Shown here in pieces: positions 37,800-49,329 of a stretch of DNA of 64,000 bases; positions within the stretch are counted from its first letter, which is position 1, and each line of letters starts with the position of its first letter. The notes beneath the pieces are model-generated. The model worked only from the letters and a program-made list of their open reading frames with translations, was not told where the DNA came from and ran no database searches. The stretch comes from Paramecium sonneborni (lineage: Eukaryota > Ciliophora > Oligohymenophorea > Peniculida > Parameciidae). Both the position numbers and the translations under genes were made by a program. The stretch covers positions 239,528-303,527 of the forward strand of contig CAJJDN010000111.1 in NCBI GenBank assembly GCA_905182985.1, written 5' to 3'.

Positions 37800-38194
37800 T
37801 CATAGCGCTCTTGATGATTCTAAAGCTTTCTTAATTAATTTATTCATTGCAAAAACATCTAGGCCTCCAAATTATGCAATATATTTTCCTTTCTCAAATA
37901 AGTATACATAAGGTAATGTGGTAGGAGCAAATTGTTTGACTATTTGATAACATCCCTCTTTTTCATGATCAACTACAAATATATTAATAACCCCTGTTTA
38001 TTAATTAAGTCTTTTTCTTTATTAATCTAATTCTTTTTTCATTAAAGTAACTAAATTAAGACTTGGTTGACACCTAGAAATAATGTTAATATAAACCATT
38101 CTGCTGTAAATATTAGAATGGCCACTCTTTCTTCAATGAGAATGGATGCTTTGAATTCATCTATATTTTGAAGTGGAATAATTTTTGAGTCCAT
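37800..38194 (-). CDS. Thioredoxin-like protein with CxxS motif
   Basis: 123 residues; one 23-nt intron (38074-38096) that falls inside the Trp codon just before the active site. Thioredoxin fold landmarks: LIFTAEWCQPSLNLVTLMKK, INIFVVDHEKEG, FAPTTLPYVYLFEKGKYIAQ (the cis-Pro before Y), GGLDVFAMNKLIKKAL. The active site is C-Q-P-S rather than C-G-P-C, so the resolving Cys is Ser. Such monothiol thioredoxins can trap substrates or act as structural parts. No signal peptide. 28 bp from the stop of IMP4. Confidence 0.85.
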
Positions 38195-38222
38195 TTAATA
38201 AATTAATTATTTACACACAATT

Positions 38223-39136
38223 TCATAATACACTTTTTTTACCAGCTGTGTTAATAAATGTTCTTAATTACCATTCAACAATGGCTTCTTTTTATCCAAT
38301 AGTACCTAAAGTTATTTTGTATGGTTTAAGTTCAAATCTTGGGCCTTATTCATTAAGATCAACTTGATTAAATGTTTTTTGAAAAGTGTGATGTCTAAAT
38401 GAAATAACACCATTTTCATTATGAAAAGTTAAAACTCTTTTACTATCAATTTTAGGTACTGGAAAGAGATGTTTTAAAATGGTAATAACTCTTTCTCCAA
38501 GTTTTGTTGAGAAATTATCAAAAATTAAATGAGGATACTATTCAGAAAGAGGATCTAATATAAATTATAAATGAATACCTGCTCTAACATCTAAATCATG
38601 TCTTAAGACTGCATTTTTAACACCAAAATAAATTGTAGGACCTAATGGCATATGAGATATAATTAATCCATCAGGTTCTCCTCTATGTTCATGTACAATA
38701 ATAAGATCTGAATAATTTTTTTGTTAACAATGTGTCACTAAATCTTTAACTACTAAAGCTCCTCTATTAACTCTAGTACAATTAGGAAAGATTAAACCCA
38801 TCTCTTTCATTAATGTTACTAATCTTTATGATGGAGATCTGCTTGTTGTTAATGCAATTTAAGGTTCTCTATAAAAACTCATAGCATATTCATCATCTAT
38901 ATGAGTTCTTGGTACTATCCCATTATTATTATTATCAAACCTATTGTATTATCATCTTATGCATTTATTTCTTTTCTTAAATTATCCTCATCTCTATATA
39001 AATCTGTTGGAACATTTTTTCTTTCAATTTCAGCATTAAGTAATCTCATCTTATTATCATACTTCTGTTTTGCTCTTTTTTCATCTTCTATTCTCATTAG
39101 ATATTCTTTTCTAAGTCTTACGTTCTTTCTGAGCAT
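38223..39136 (-). CDS. IMP4: U3 snoRNP protein IMP4 (Brix domain)
   Basis: 295 residues, the usual IMP4 size; one 26-nt intron (38915-38940). N-terminal helix [20 protein letters not shown], then the Brix fold: [116 protein letters not shown]4 binds U3 snoRNA and pre-rRNA in the small-subunit processome of the nucleolus. The start codon lies only 11 bp from that of the divergent gene at 39148. Confidence 0.95.
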
Positions 39137-39147
39137 TAATTAAAATT
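39137..39147. promoter_or_regulatory. 11-bp divergent intergenic spacer
   Basis: Only 11 bp separate the start codons of IMP4 (minus) and the gene at 39148 (plus). Promoter elements or 5' leaders of each gene must overlap the other gene's coding sequence, or leaders are nearly absent. Confidence 0.6.
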
Positions 39148-39996
39148 ATGAATAATGACAATTAGAATGCTTAAGTGATTCTAAAAGCAAGTCTTGCAAA
39201 AACTAGAATCACTAAGATTCTATAAAAAAAACCAGACTTTTAACTAAAACTTAAGCTCAATGCTCTCGATTCAATCATATCCAATTTACCTACTGAAGAG
39301 GAGTCTCCTCCATAATAATCAATGTAAACACTTTAATCTTCTTCTATTCTTAATAAAGCCAAAGAAGTTATTACCTCTAGAAAATAAAAAATTAATTTTG
39401 ATTCTGCTTACTTAGATCTTAAGAAAGAAACATTAGAAGATGATTCATTTAATTAATTAATCCTTGAAAATCTTGATAAGTATGCCATTCATTAAGATGT
39501 TGCTTTAAAAAAAGCTCCAGCCATTATAAAACATAAATCTGAATAGTAAATTATTCATGGATATCAAATGCTACCAAAAATTGCTGTTAGCAATTAAATA
39601 AAACGAAAAAAGGAAACTATGAAGTTACTTAATTAATAATTAAAAATTGATCAATAATTGGTTAAATAATAAACCTTAAGAGAACTTCAATAAATGAAAT
39701 TGCCAGATATATTTTAAAGTGTTACAATTAATGATTTGAAATAAAAAGAAAACATCCAAAAATTTGTTTTATAAGAAGAGTTTCATTAATAATGGAAAAA
39801 ATCATTTAGATTAAATAAACCACCCTCTTTAGTCTAATCCTTTTTGAGCATGAATCAATATTTATTAGATTCAGCAGATTATTTAGACAAAATAAATAAG
39901 ATTGAAAGAAAAAAATTAAAAGATTAAATGGAATCTTTGAATGAATTTGTCGGGGTTTAATTTGAAAAATTAAAAATCAAAACTGATCCATGTTGA
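39148..39996 (+). CDS. Hypothetical charged helical protein
   Basis: 282 residues in one uninterrupted frame from ATG 39148 to TGA 39994-39996. Mostly Lys, Glu and Gln with long helical stretches (VITSRKQKINFDSAYLDLKK, MKLLNQQLKIDQQLVKQQTL, ENIQKFVLQEEFHQQWKKSF). No membrane span and no recognised domain. It shares an 11-bp spacer with IMP4, which may mean co-regulation with ribosome biogenesis, but that is conjecture. Confidence 0.7.
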
Positions 39997-40182
39997 TAGA
40001 ACTATTCTTATAATATTTATTCTACCATAATATAAATTGATTTATTTTTATTATATTGTGATTTTTCATATAATTAATTTGCAAACAATCAAAGATTATT
40101 GAAATCAAAACTCTGATTTATAATCTTCTTAAGTAGATTATTATAAATTTACTTAATTCAATATAAGATCATATATATTAAA

Positions 40183-40800
40183 GAATAAAATAAGATCTTA
40201 ATTTTGTAATTCTAAAAGTTCCTATTCATATTTTTTCTTTTCAGCACCTTTATAAATATTAATCCAATCTTTAATTTCTTTTAAAGCTTACTTAATAATC
40301 ACTTTATCACTCACTGTTAATGAAAATTACTTCGATATAATTGAGTAATGAGTAGATGTAACTTTTCAAAGAATTTCTAACTTCATTCATTTCTTTTACA
40401 AAAAAATCATATTCTTGAAATATTTCAGGTTCTTCCAAAATCTTTTAAAATTCTTCTTTTGACAATCTATAATTAGAATAATTAGATATAATCAAGTTTT
40501 CCTTCTTTCTCTTTTAAAGCCTACTACACAAGGAGTATATCAAATTCATATTCAAATTTCTAAAGTGATTTCAATTTCTGAATATGATGATATAAAATTA
40601 AAGCTGATTATTTTATAATTATCATTAACAAGAGAACTTTCTGCTTCATTAACTATAATAGTTACTTTTTATTATTATTTTTGAACTTCATTGATAGAAA
40701 AACTTCAGATTTTAAAAAATAAATAATTGTGCCTTTTTTAATTTTTATATTCGTAACACCTTTAAAATTTGACTCTATCTTTTTGCTCGAGAACCATCCT
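40183..40800 (-). pseudogene. Hsp70 pseudogene (substrate-binding domain remnant)
   Basis: Segments in order match the Hsp70 C-terminal half although they lie in different frames. SNFKGVTNIKIKKGTIIYFL and KSEVF match the IE-x-x-G-G-x-x-T-x-x-I-x-x-N-T-x-I-P...KS-x-x-F block. KVTIIVNEAESSLVNDNYKI matches V-x-I-x-V-x-E-G-E-R-x-x-x-x-D-N. IEITLEI and ALKEKEGKLDYI match the end of SBD-beta. RLSKEEFQKILEEPEIFQEY and EVRNSLKSYIYSLLN match G-R-L-S-x-E-E-I...R-N-x-L-E-x-Y. LKEIKDWINIYKGAEKKKYE matches the lid. At least four frameshifts or stops break it and the ATPase half is missing. A dead gene. Confidence 0.8.
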
Positions 40801-41112
40801 AAATGATACAATCAAAACTTAATTTATATTAATGTTAATATATCGAACCTTTTATTATTTAAAAAATAAACACTAGAATTATTGTAAAGTATTATGTTGT
40901 GATTTATTTTATATCTCTTAATTCTTGAGATCAATAAAAGTTTTTATTTTTAAAATGTCAGTAATTTTTATTGAATTGTTGTCAGTTTTCTGTAAGGGAA
41001 CATAATAAGTTTTCATTTATAGAGTAAATAATTGTTTATGATAAATGATAAAAAGAAAATATAAGAAAGTAAGAATCATTTTTTTAAGATAATTAAAAAC
41101 ATTATTATTTGA
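40801..41112. other. Intergenic, nothing seen
   Basis: 312 bp between the Hsp70 remnant and the acid phosphatase start; no supported frame. Confidence 0.55.
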
Positions 41113-42531
41113 ATGTTATTAATTGTTATTCTTATTAGTTAAGCATTTGGAGACTAATTAATATTATCATAAATATTATGGAGACATGGTGCTCGTACTC
41201 CTCTTCATTGTAATTGGAAATGCAAAGAATTTGAAAAAGAGGGAATGTTAAATGGATATTTGACACCAACAGGAATGAGGCAACATTATGTTTTAGGTTA
41301 ATGGTTAAGAAAGAGATATATTGAAGATTTGAAACTTTTGAGTTCGATTTATGATGAATCTGAAATATATATTGAGAGTACAGATGTAAATAGAACAATA
41401 ATGAGTGCATTAAGCAATTTATAAGGATTATACCCAATAGGAACAGGTCCAAAAGTTAATCCAAATTTGAATCATTCTTATTTACTTCCACCAAATAAAA
41501 TTGAATTTGAAGATTTTGGAAATGAAGCTATCCCAGGATTTCTATAAGTAGTTCCAGTACATGTAAGAGAAAAGAAGGCAGATATATATCTAAGAGGATA
41601 TGATGCTATAGCATGTCCTAGAAATGAAGAAATAATAAACAATAATGTCAATTCTATATTATATCATGAAATTAATAATAAGTCGAAGCCTTTAATCTAA
41701 GATTTTGCAGAATAGATAGGAATCGATGCATCATTATTAGTATATATAAGAATATCATTTAGAATATTACAGATTTATATGAATATCAGGACACTTTCGA
41801 TTCTTGCCAATTCAATGGATATCAAATGCCAAATTTAAAAGAAACAACTAAATATTAGATGAAACTTCTTCAATATTTGTATTTCTCTCTTGAACATAAC
41901 ATAGATTTTGAGTAATTCAATTCATTTATTCATTCTAGTTAAGCTCGTCTTTTGGCAACTCCATTTTTTACTAAAGTATTAGAAAATATGGATAATGTAG
42001 CCAAAAATTAAACTAAACATAAATTTAGAATCTTTTCTGCTCATGATACTACTGTCGAATTAATTTTAAATGCTCTTAATTTAACAACTGTTGAATGCTT
42101 AAAATAAGTATATTTCAAAGAGGAAGTTAAAAATAAAAATTGTATTTATACCTTCCCAGGTTATGCCAGCAATATTATATTTGAATTATATAGAAAGTCT
42201 GCCTAATATGATTAGTATTATGTTTAAGTATTGTATAATGGAACTTTAATGCCAATTTGTGGTAATTAGTATAAATGCGATTATCAAGAATTTGTAGATA
42301 TTATCGAATTTTAAAATGTGAAAAATTATGAAGATGAATGTTGGATTGTAATTATTGATTTTTTTATTTTAGACTCCAAAAAGTGAATAATAAATAGCAA
42401 CTTGGTTAGTTGTGACTATAAGTGTAGCATTAACTTTATTGCTCATGTTTTCTCTTTGCATTATTTATTTATTAATAAGATAGAGAAGATTGGACTTGTA
42501 TTCAAAAGGAGTTTAATAATTTGAGGCTTGA
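41113..42531 (+). CDS. Histidine acid phosphatase, type I membrane form
   Basis: 456 residues; introns 41740-41762 and 42348-42372. Signal peptide MLLIVILISQAFG. Catalytic motif LWRHGARTPLH (R-H-G-x-R-x-P, nucleophile His) near residue 28, the conserved LTPTGMRQHYVLGQWLRKRY, and the acid/base motif FRIFSAHDTTVELI (H-D) in the C-terminal half. A span LVVTISVALTLLLMFSLCII with a basic tail (RQRRLDLYSKG) anchors it after the second intron. Such enzymes hydrolyse phosphate esters in lysosomes or at the surface; ciliates secrete large amounts of acid phosphatase. All key residues are present. Confidence 0.93.
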
Positions 42532-42611
42532 AATTATAATTAAAAATATATACTAATTAATTTCTTAAAGAGAAGTTTGCAAATACCCAAATTATGTTCT
42601 AAATATACCCA

Positions 42612-42844
42612 ATGAGTTCTAATAAGAAATGAGAATCTTAACTATCACAAAACTATTTGCTGATGGTAGATAAGATTTTTAAAGAAATACTAAAAATGAT
42701 AGTCCTCAAATTGCAAACAGCATACATGTTTTAATTGTGGAAGTGTAGATTAAATTAAAAATGGAAGGAAGGTATTAGTTAGAAGAAATTTAAGAATTGA
42801 TTGCCAAATTCTTAATTAAAAATAGTAGATTGATCAATATTTGA
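42612..42844 (+). pseudogene. Probable small gene relic
   Basis: ATG 42612 opens MSSNKK, meets TGA, then ESQLSQNYLLMVDKIFKEIL; after one missing base in an A-run the other frame continues NDSPQIANSIHVLIVEVQIK and EEIQELIAKFLIKNSRLINI to TGA 42842-42844. Two lesions are needed to break the frame. It looks like a short helical protein that decayed, but sequencing errors are possible. Confidence 0.35.
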
Positions 42845-42988
42845 ATACTGATGGATTAAATTTAATGGAAAATAGATCGAACTAAACATCTCAAAAATCT
42901 TAAGTTATTTAAGATATTTTTAATATTTAATAATTAATATTCATAAATTTCTAGATCAGAAATAATTTAATGATAAAAAATTAATATT

Positions 42989-43711
42989 ATGAATAATAAT
43001 ATTGAATAAAAGAGTTAAATTTAAATTCTCTAGTTTTTTGAATATTAAAATTCAGTCCAAAATGAGATTGAAAAATCTAAAAAGATTTTACAAACTTTGA
43101 TAGATTTAAAAAAGAAATTGTACAATGATAAAATCCTTCAATAAAGAGAGATTCAAATGTAGCATCAATAATAAATTGAATAATACAAAAAAGTAGTTGA
43201 AGAACAACAATAGAAATTGAAATCAAAAGTAAATAAAGAGAATATTTAAATCTAACTGGGTTAAGTAGTCTCATATCAATAAGAATAAAATCAAAAAATT
43301 GAATCTCTAATTGAATAATCATGCAACGAAAATTCAAATTATATAAAATTATAAGAGAAACTGATAAGTATGAATAGTTAATAACAATTTATTAGAATAA
43401 TAAAATGATATCAATTAATTGAAAGAGGAAAGGGAAATGAAAGAGAAATTGATTAGTTAATTGTAACAAATAACAGGAGTATATTTAGAATATGACCATC
43501 ATCAAAAGATTATTGATATTTAGATGGAATACAATTCGAATGTTCATATTTAAATAAAATTAGAAGAGAAATTAAGAAGTAAATATTTGAAATTATCAAT
43601 TTAGTTCATACTATAAATCCTAAGAATGAGCATTTTTACTAATTAATTAAAGAGTTTAATTAAGACAATTAATTAGATAAACTTATATAAAGAATTTAAT
43701 CATTTAATTGA
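42989..43711 (+). CDS. Coiled-coil protein, possibly Spc25-like
   Basis: 222 residues; introns 43368-43395 and 43579-43604. Residues about 15-150 are continuous coiled coil (EIEKSKKILQTLIDLKKKLY, QQIEQYKKVVEEQQQKLKSK, QNDINQLKEEREMKEKLISQ). A small globular end follows: ITGVYLEYDHHQKIIDIQME, then LRIHTINPKNEHFYQLIKEF and DKLIQRIQSFN. The layout (about 220 residues, coiled coil then a compact RWD-type end finishing with a helix and Phe) matches the kinetochore proteins Spc24/Spc25, and the end fits the Y-x-I...P...L-x-x-x-L-N...F-I-x-x-I-R-x-x-F pattern loosely. This is a hypothesis only. Convergent with the oxysterol-binding protein gene, 26 bp apart. Confidence 0.7.
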
Positions 43712-43737
43712 TAACTTATATGCTTATATATAAATAA

Positions 43738-45632
43738 TCAAAATAAGTCTAAACCTTCTCCTTTTTTTCTCCAATAATTTCCTTTATATTTATAAATTAA
43801 TTCGTTTGTACATGGTTCTTTAATCATTTCAAAAAATGCAGGTGAATGTTTTTAACCTGCAATTTACATTTCTTTTCTTCGTAATCTTTATTTTTATTCT
43901 AGTCGATGTTTTTCATCAGCAGCTAAATCAATAAAACCGTATTCTAAAGCTAATTAATCAGGTCTTAATCTACAATCAGTACATGGGAGTGATTTAATTA
44001 ATTCTATATTAAGGAGATTTAAATTTAAAGCAAATTTAGTAAAAAAGAAATAATTCTTATAATCTTAAGGTAAATCATATCTTTTCCAGACAATAATTTC
44101 TCTTCCTGTTTAAACATTACGAGCAATCAATTAATCATTCCATAATCCTTTTAATTTATATTTTTCTTTTCCATTGTTATCAAAAACAGTTCCAACCATT
44201 TTATGATTTTCTGATAGAGTTAAGACTCCTCTATCATTTGTAGTATGATTATTAAAATTCATATCACCAATATGTTCAATATACATATTTCCAAAAATAA
44301 TATTATGAACTTTTGTAGTACATTTATTATAGGATATATGATCATTAAATTATTTTAATTTAATATAAATATTTCCTAAAGGTTAAACTTCCATAGTTCT
44401 AGGTGACATTTTAGTTTTAATATCTGTTTACATCTACATTTCAAAATCTATAGATTCTGCATATCCAGCTGATATTGGAGGATGATGAGATACTTATTCA
44501 CTTATAAATCTAAATTATTTATTTTAGATTTCAAATGTCTCACCTAAAATAGGATTAAATGGCTTCTTATGTCTATCAATATTACTTGAATAAGCACTCA
44601 CTGCAAAACCCATTACATAACACATTCTTAACCATTAATCTTATTCTTAATTGGCATCAACTAATGTTTAATAATATTCTAAATTCTCAGCTAATCTTTA
44701 AAGCATAGATAAAGGTTCATTGAAATAAACAGGAACAGCAAATTTTGATAGATCTTTTCCTATTAAATCTTTAATAAAACTCCAAACTTTTATTTTCTCA
44801 TTTGGATCTTATGTTCTAGGTAATGCTATTCTAGATTATTAATTTGTGAATTATATTTTTTAAAACACAGCATTGTTTATTAAATTTTTCTAATATATAT
44901 TAATATATTATTAATACATATTTTATTGGCTAATCATATTTGATATGTTCTAAAATATCTTGAATTGATAAAGAACTGTTAGTACTTATTTCTGAACTTT
45001 ATCGATTAAAATCTTCTATTCTTGTTGAGATGTTTCTAAATGATTAAAATAAAGTTTAATTATCATCTTAATATTAATTCAAAAATTACCTGATTATTGA
45101 GACTCTAACTTTTATTTTTCAACTTCTAATAATTAAGTACATATTGTCACATTCATTTTAATCTTTTAAGCTAACTCACTTAATTTTTCAACTAATTCTA
45201 CATATTTTGGTTATCTTTCCAATTTAGGCACAAGTAAATTTAAAGTTTCATCAACTAATTATTATAGAGAATAAGTATTGTACATGCAGCCTAAGTAACC
45301 CAAATATCTGTTAGAATATTATTTACTTCTTTAAGAGAATCTCTAGGAATTGTTTCTTAACAACTTTCTTATGCTCTTTTTAAAGCATTTACCCATTCAA
45401 TCTTTTCTGGTACACTTGAAGCTCTAACCTATATTTCATTTGTCCCTGTGTTTATAATTATCCTCAAAGGATCTTCAGGTACTAATATTATAGCAGCCAC
45501 TTTTAAATGAATCTAACCTTTAGACTAACCACCTTAATGCTCACAATAATGCAGAATATGATCATTCAAAATAAAATATCTATCCTACCATCTAGTAACA
45601 ATGTTTATCCACTTTTTAAGATATCCTTCCAT
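43738..45632 (-). CDS. Oxysterol-binding protein-related protein (PH + ORD)
   Basis: 604 residues; introns 45255-45283, 45067-45089 and 44890-44917. N-terminal PH domain: [53 protein letters not shown] helical linker with a coiled coil follows. The ORD domain has the signature [18 protein letters not shown] and further blocks ([54 protein letters not shown]). It moves sterol or phosphatidylinositol 4-phosphate between membranes at contact sites; the PH domain targets phosphoinositide-rich membranes. No FFAT motif is obvious. Assignment is strong. Confidence 0.95.
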
Positions 45633-46878
45633 AATAATATTATTATAAATCAAATCTTTTTATTGTATATTTATATAATCAACTCAAATATTAAATAATT
45701 TATTCAGTTAGAAACTATTATATTAATTTTTAGAGTTTCTTTTATCATTCATTATCTTTCAAAAAACTGGCTATTCATTATATATATTTTTATTAAAATT
45801 AAGATTTTAATCTCATTTTATTTAAAGTGTATTGAATAATAATAAGTCAAATCATAAATATTTTAATATCTGTCACTTACACTCATTTTACATAAGACTC
45901 ATATAATTTAATCATTCTAAATATGATATAGTTTTAATGCCAAATAATATCATAATGTTTAACTGCTTAAAAAAACAGAAAAACCTATAGAAAATGAGAT
46001 TTTAACTTTTATAATAAAGAAACTAATATTGCCAATTTTGAATTATCAAATTATCTCCTTGTGAAATGATTAAATCTATAGTTTAATAAGCATGCGAAAT
46101 TAAAATAAATAAACATAATTTTGTTAAAAACCTAAATGAATTTAATAAATATCAAACACTTAGAACTATAGTCCACAAATTTAACATACTCTTTGAATTT
46201 CATATAAGCGAATTATTGATCATTTTAATATAAATATAAAATCATTTATGATAAATTACATCTCGAAAGATCAGTGATTAAAGAATATGCAAAATAACAT
46301 TTCAATCGCTTACTTTTAATTAAGAAATCATAATAAGAACTGAAAGGAGAGATTCTAAATCTAACCAGTTTACTATGTTTACCTTACAAGATATTGGATT
46401 ATACTAGGCAAATTTAATATAAGCTATCTAGAATTAATTATAGAGTTTTTTGACAAAAATGAAAGATTTTATTCTCACAATTATTAATATATTTAGTTTT
46501 ATTAACCTTTCTAAAAATTAGTTATAGATTGATTTAGTTTTTTGAATGTTTATAATAAAATGAGGTTTTAATTTTCAAGATTCCTATACTTTACTTCATG
46601 ATGTTAAATTTTTCCAGAGTAAAGGTATAAATCAGGACATTCATTTTTAAATATAATTGTTCAATTTACTATTGTCAATCAGATTTTGTTACAATATCAT
46701 TTACTGATTAATTCATTCAATGTCTTGGTTTTAAAGATTTTTTGTAACAATTCTTTCTTTATGAAAAACAGAGAAATGTCAAAATATAGAATATATTAAT
46801 GCAATTTAGAATTAAAAAGAAAAAAATGCCAAAAAGTATTATGATTAATTTGAAACATTAATTTTATTATATATTTTA
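45633..46878 (+). pseudogene. Spacer with a frame-broken relic (about 45985-46500)
   Basis: Coding-like pieces: ENEILTFIIKKLILPILNYQ, FVKNLNEFNKYQTLRTIVHK and FNILFEFHISELLIILIQIQ, then after a shift KIIYDKLHLERSVIKEYAKQ and LLLIKKSQQELKGEILNLTS. TGA codons and shifts separate them. A later piece DFVTISFTDQFIQCLGFKDF near 46690 also looks coding. No introns repair them. A decayed gene is likely; parent family unknown. The remaining 350 bp near the ORP start is spacer. Confidence 0.4.
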
Positions 46879-47830
46879 ATGAACAAATCAATTCTGATTC
46901 AAATACTCAATTCCAATAATGAAAACTTAAAAGATATTAGTTAACAGTTATTGAATATTGGTAATTGAAAAATAATAATAAATAGGAATTCAAAAGGTAT
47001 TCTTTGAATTATCCAAACCCTTTGAAAAAATAATATTCCCAGAACAAATGATAAAACTACTGAGTGTTTTCCATTCTATGATAAACGAATAAACATTATC
47101 AAAAGAAGAATTTATAGATAGCCATATATTCAGCATAACAAACTCATAAGAAAGCAACACTATTATTGAGAGATTATAAACAGATTTAAATTTGACTGTC
47201 TCAAAGAGCGTAAATTTAGCTCCTACTTGGGATTATACACCAAATTCTTATAAGGAAGAAAACTACTTAAATGTTAGTCCAGAATAAAGAAAGAGTTTTA
47301 CAGACAAAAAAATTGAATTTCAGCAATTGAGAGATCCTTTAACTTATTAATAAATATTGTAACTCTATTACACTTATTTGAAAAAAATTTGCATGTAACA
47401 GCATACTGGAGTACCAATAATCGATTGTTTTGTTATTCAGAATATTTAATGTATGGGTTTAAGAATTTTAGAAGGGTAAAGAAATTAAAAAAAACTTGGT
47501 TTTTGTTTTAATTTAATAATTAAGGATATGATATAATATCAATCTTAAATTATAGAGTTAGTAAATAAATCATTGAACATCATTGAAAAGGTTTAAATCA
47601 AAGAAATCTATTTACAGATGTATCTAAACAGCAAGTAATTGAAATATTTTGGTAAGTAAAATAGAGTAAGAATTGATTAAACTCAATTTAAAGAGTTCAA
47701 GAAAAGTTATAATAATTAGAGATTAAAGTTTAGATTATGTGAATCCAAAGAAAGGATTGAATAGAATGACTTGCAAAATGAATAAAACTTCTATAATTAT
47801 GAAAGAACTCAATTATATAATTAATTTTGA
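46879..47830 (+). CDS. Hypothetical helical protein
   Basis: 308 residues; one 25-nt intron (46961-46985) that joins LLNIG to IQKVFFELS. All-helical N-terminal part (MNKSILIQILNSNNENLKDI, FEKIIFPEQMIKLLSVFHSM), an aromatic middle (NLAPTWDYTPNSYKEENYLN), then a stretch with Cys (KKICMQQHTGVPIIDCFVIQ) and a basic, charged tail. No recognised domain and no membrane segment. Same strand and 151 bp upstream of the TLC gene. Confidence 0.65.
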
Positions 47831-47981
47831 ATAATTCTCAATAATTTTATGTATAAATGGAATTAAATATATAAAATATTTTAACTATTTATTATTTGTT
47901 TAAAATTTACATAAAATTTCCAATATTTATATGAATTATAGCTAACAATAATATTATTAAATAAACATATCATTTTAAAAA

Positions 47982-49172
47982 ATGAATCCCATTTTGAAAT
48001 CAAATAGCTAGTCGATTTTCAAAAAGGCTAATTTTTACTATTTAAGAATATCGAATCTCTCGTATGAAGAGACATTCAAACTTTTATTCATACTTTTAGC
48101 ATGTAATTCTACTACTCTATTAATATTAGCTATTCTTTCTTTTTTTATCTTTGATGCCTTGCGTTTTAGATAGTACTTAATTATGGTTGATATTCCTGTG
48201 ATTTCTTATTCAAGTTTTAGTATCATGTTATTGGGATTAATCATTGTTCATGTAATAGGATTATTAATTTTTAGTACTTAAAGTGGTCTGTCAATTACCT
48301 TTGTTAAGATTTTGTGTATAGGACAATCTCAACTTAGTATTCAGGAGAATTTAGAGATGTGAGAGTAAAGAAAATTTTAAAATGGTTATTTGATGGAGTA
48401 TACTATTCAACAACATCTGTATATATAATTGATTTGATTATTTTAGATACTTTGTTGGTACTTCTTTCATGAAGAGCCTTGGTATCCAAATGGATTAGGT
48501 GGTACTAATTATACAAGTATTTGGTAAAATTTTCCAAATATGATCAATGTAACAGTTCTTGTAATTTTGTTAGAACAAATGGGTGATCCCTTTTTATATG
48601 ATTTAAACAGCAAATCATTTATATGCCTTGATCCACTTGGCTATAAAGAGAAAGGAAGTCGAAACAAAATATTGGGAATATATGTTACATCACACACTTG
48701 CAACTTGTTTACTCATCTTCTCTGCCCTCTATAATCAATGTAATAATATCCTATTTATGTTTTAGTTCGATTTGGAATTGTTGTATTGGGTATTCATGAT
48801 ATTGCTGATATCATTTTATCTCTCTCAAGAGCTTAACATGACTTAAAATCTATCAAATTTCTTATGTATCTCTAATACGTATTACTTTTATTCACATGGA
48901 TTTATACTAGAGTTATTATATTTCCTTAAATCATTTTAGAAGCTATTATGCACTATCAAGATTAGTAAAAAATTTATTCTAATCTATCTAGTCCTGAAGC
49001 AGCTTGGGGAAACAAGTACCTAATTGTTTAGATGTGCATCTTATTAGGAATGCATCTCTATTGGACCTACTTTATGATGTAAATCGGAGTTAATGTTTTT
49101 AAGAAAGGCAAAAAGTATGAAGAAATCAATACATATGACAATAAAGAAATTCTTAAATAAGGAAGAAATTGA
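47982..49172 (+). CDS. TLC-domain membrane protein, ceramide-synthase (Lag1)-like
   Basis: 379 residues; introns 48286-48308 (donor GTCTG, unusual) and 48419-48446. About six membrane spans; the first pair is FKLLFILLACNSTTLLILAI and SFSIMLLGLIIVHVIGLLIF. The Lag1-type motif lies at about residues 255-300: VRFGIVVLGIHDIADIILSL, then FTWIYTRVIIFP (R-x-G-x-x-V-L-x-x-H-D-x-x-D-x-x-L and T-R-x-x-x-F-P). The His-His pair of ceramide synthases is not clear (YVTSHTCNLFTHLL). Ceramide synthases join fatty acyl-CoA to sphingoid base in the ER. Tail is Lys/Glu-rich. TLC family likely, exact enzyme uncertain. Confidence 0.7.
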
Positions 49173-49329
49173 TAATCATTGAAAATCAAACTTTTCTAAG
49201 TTAATTATTTAATTATAAAATAATATATATTATTGTAATTAAATACTCTTAAATTACTCTGTTAATTATTTCAATTCAATATTAATGCAATTTTATATAG
49301 AGATTGAGATTACGAAAAAGTATATTAAA

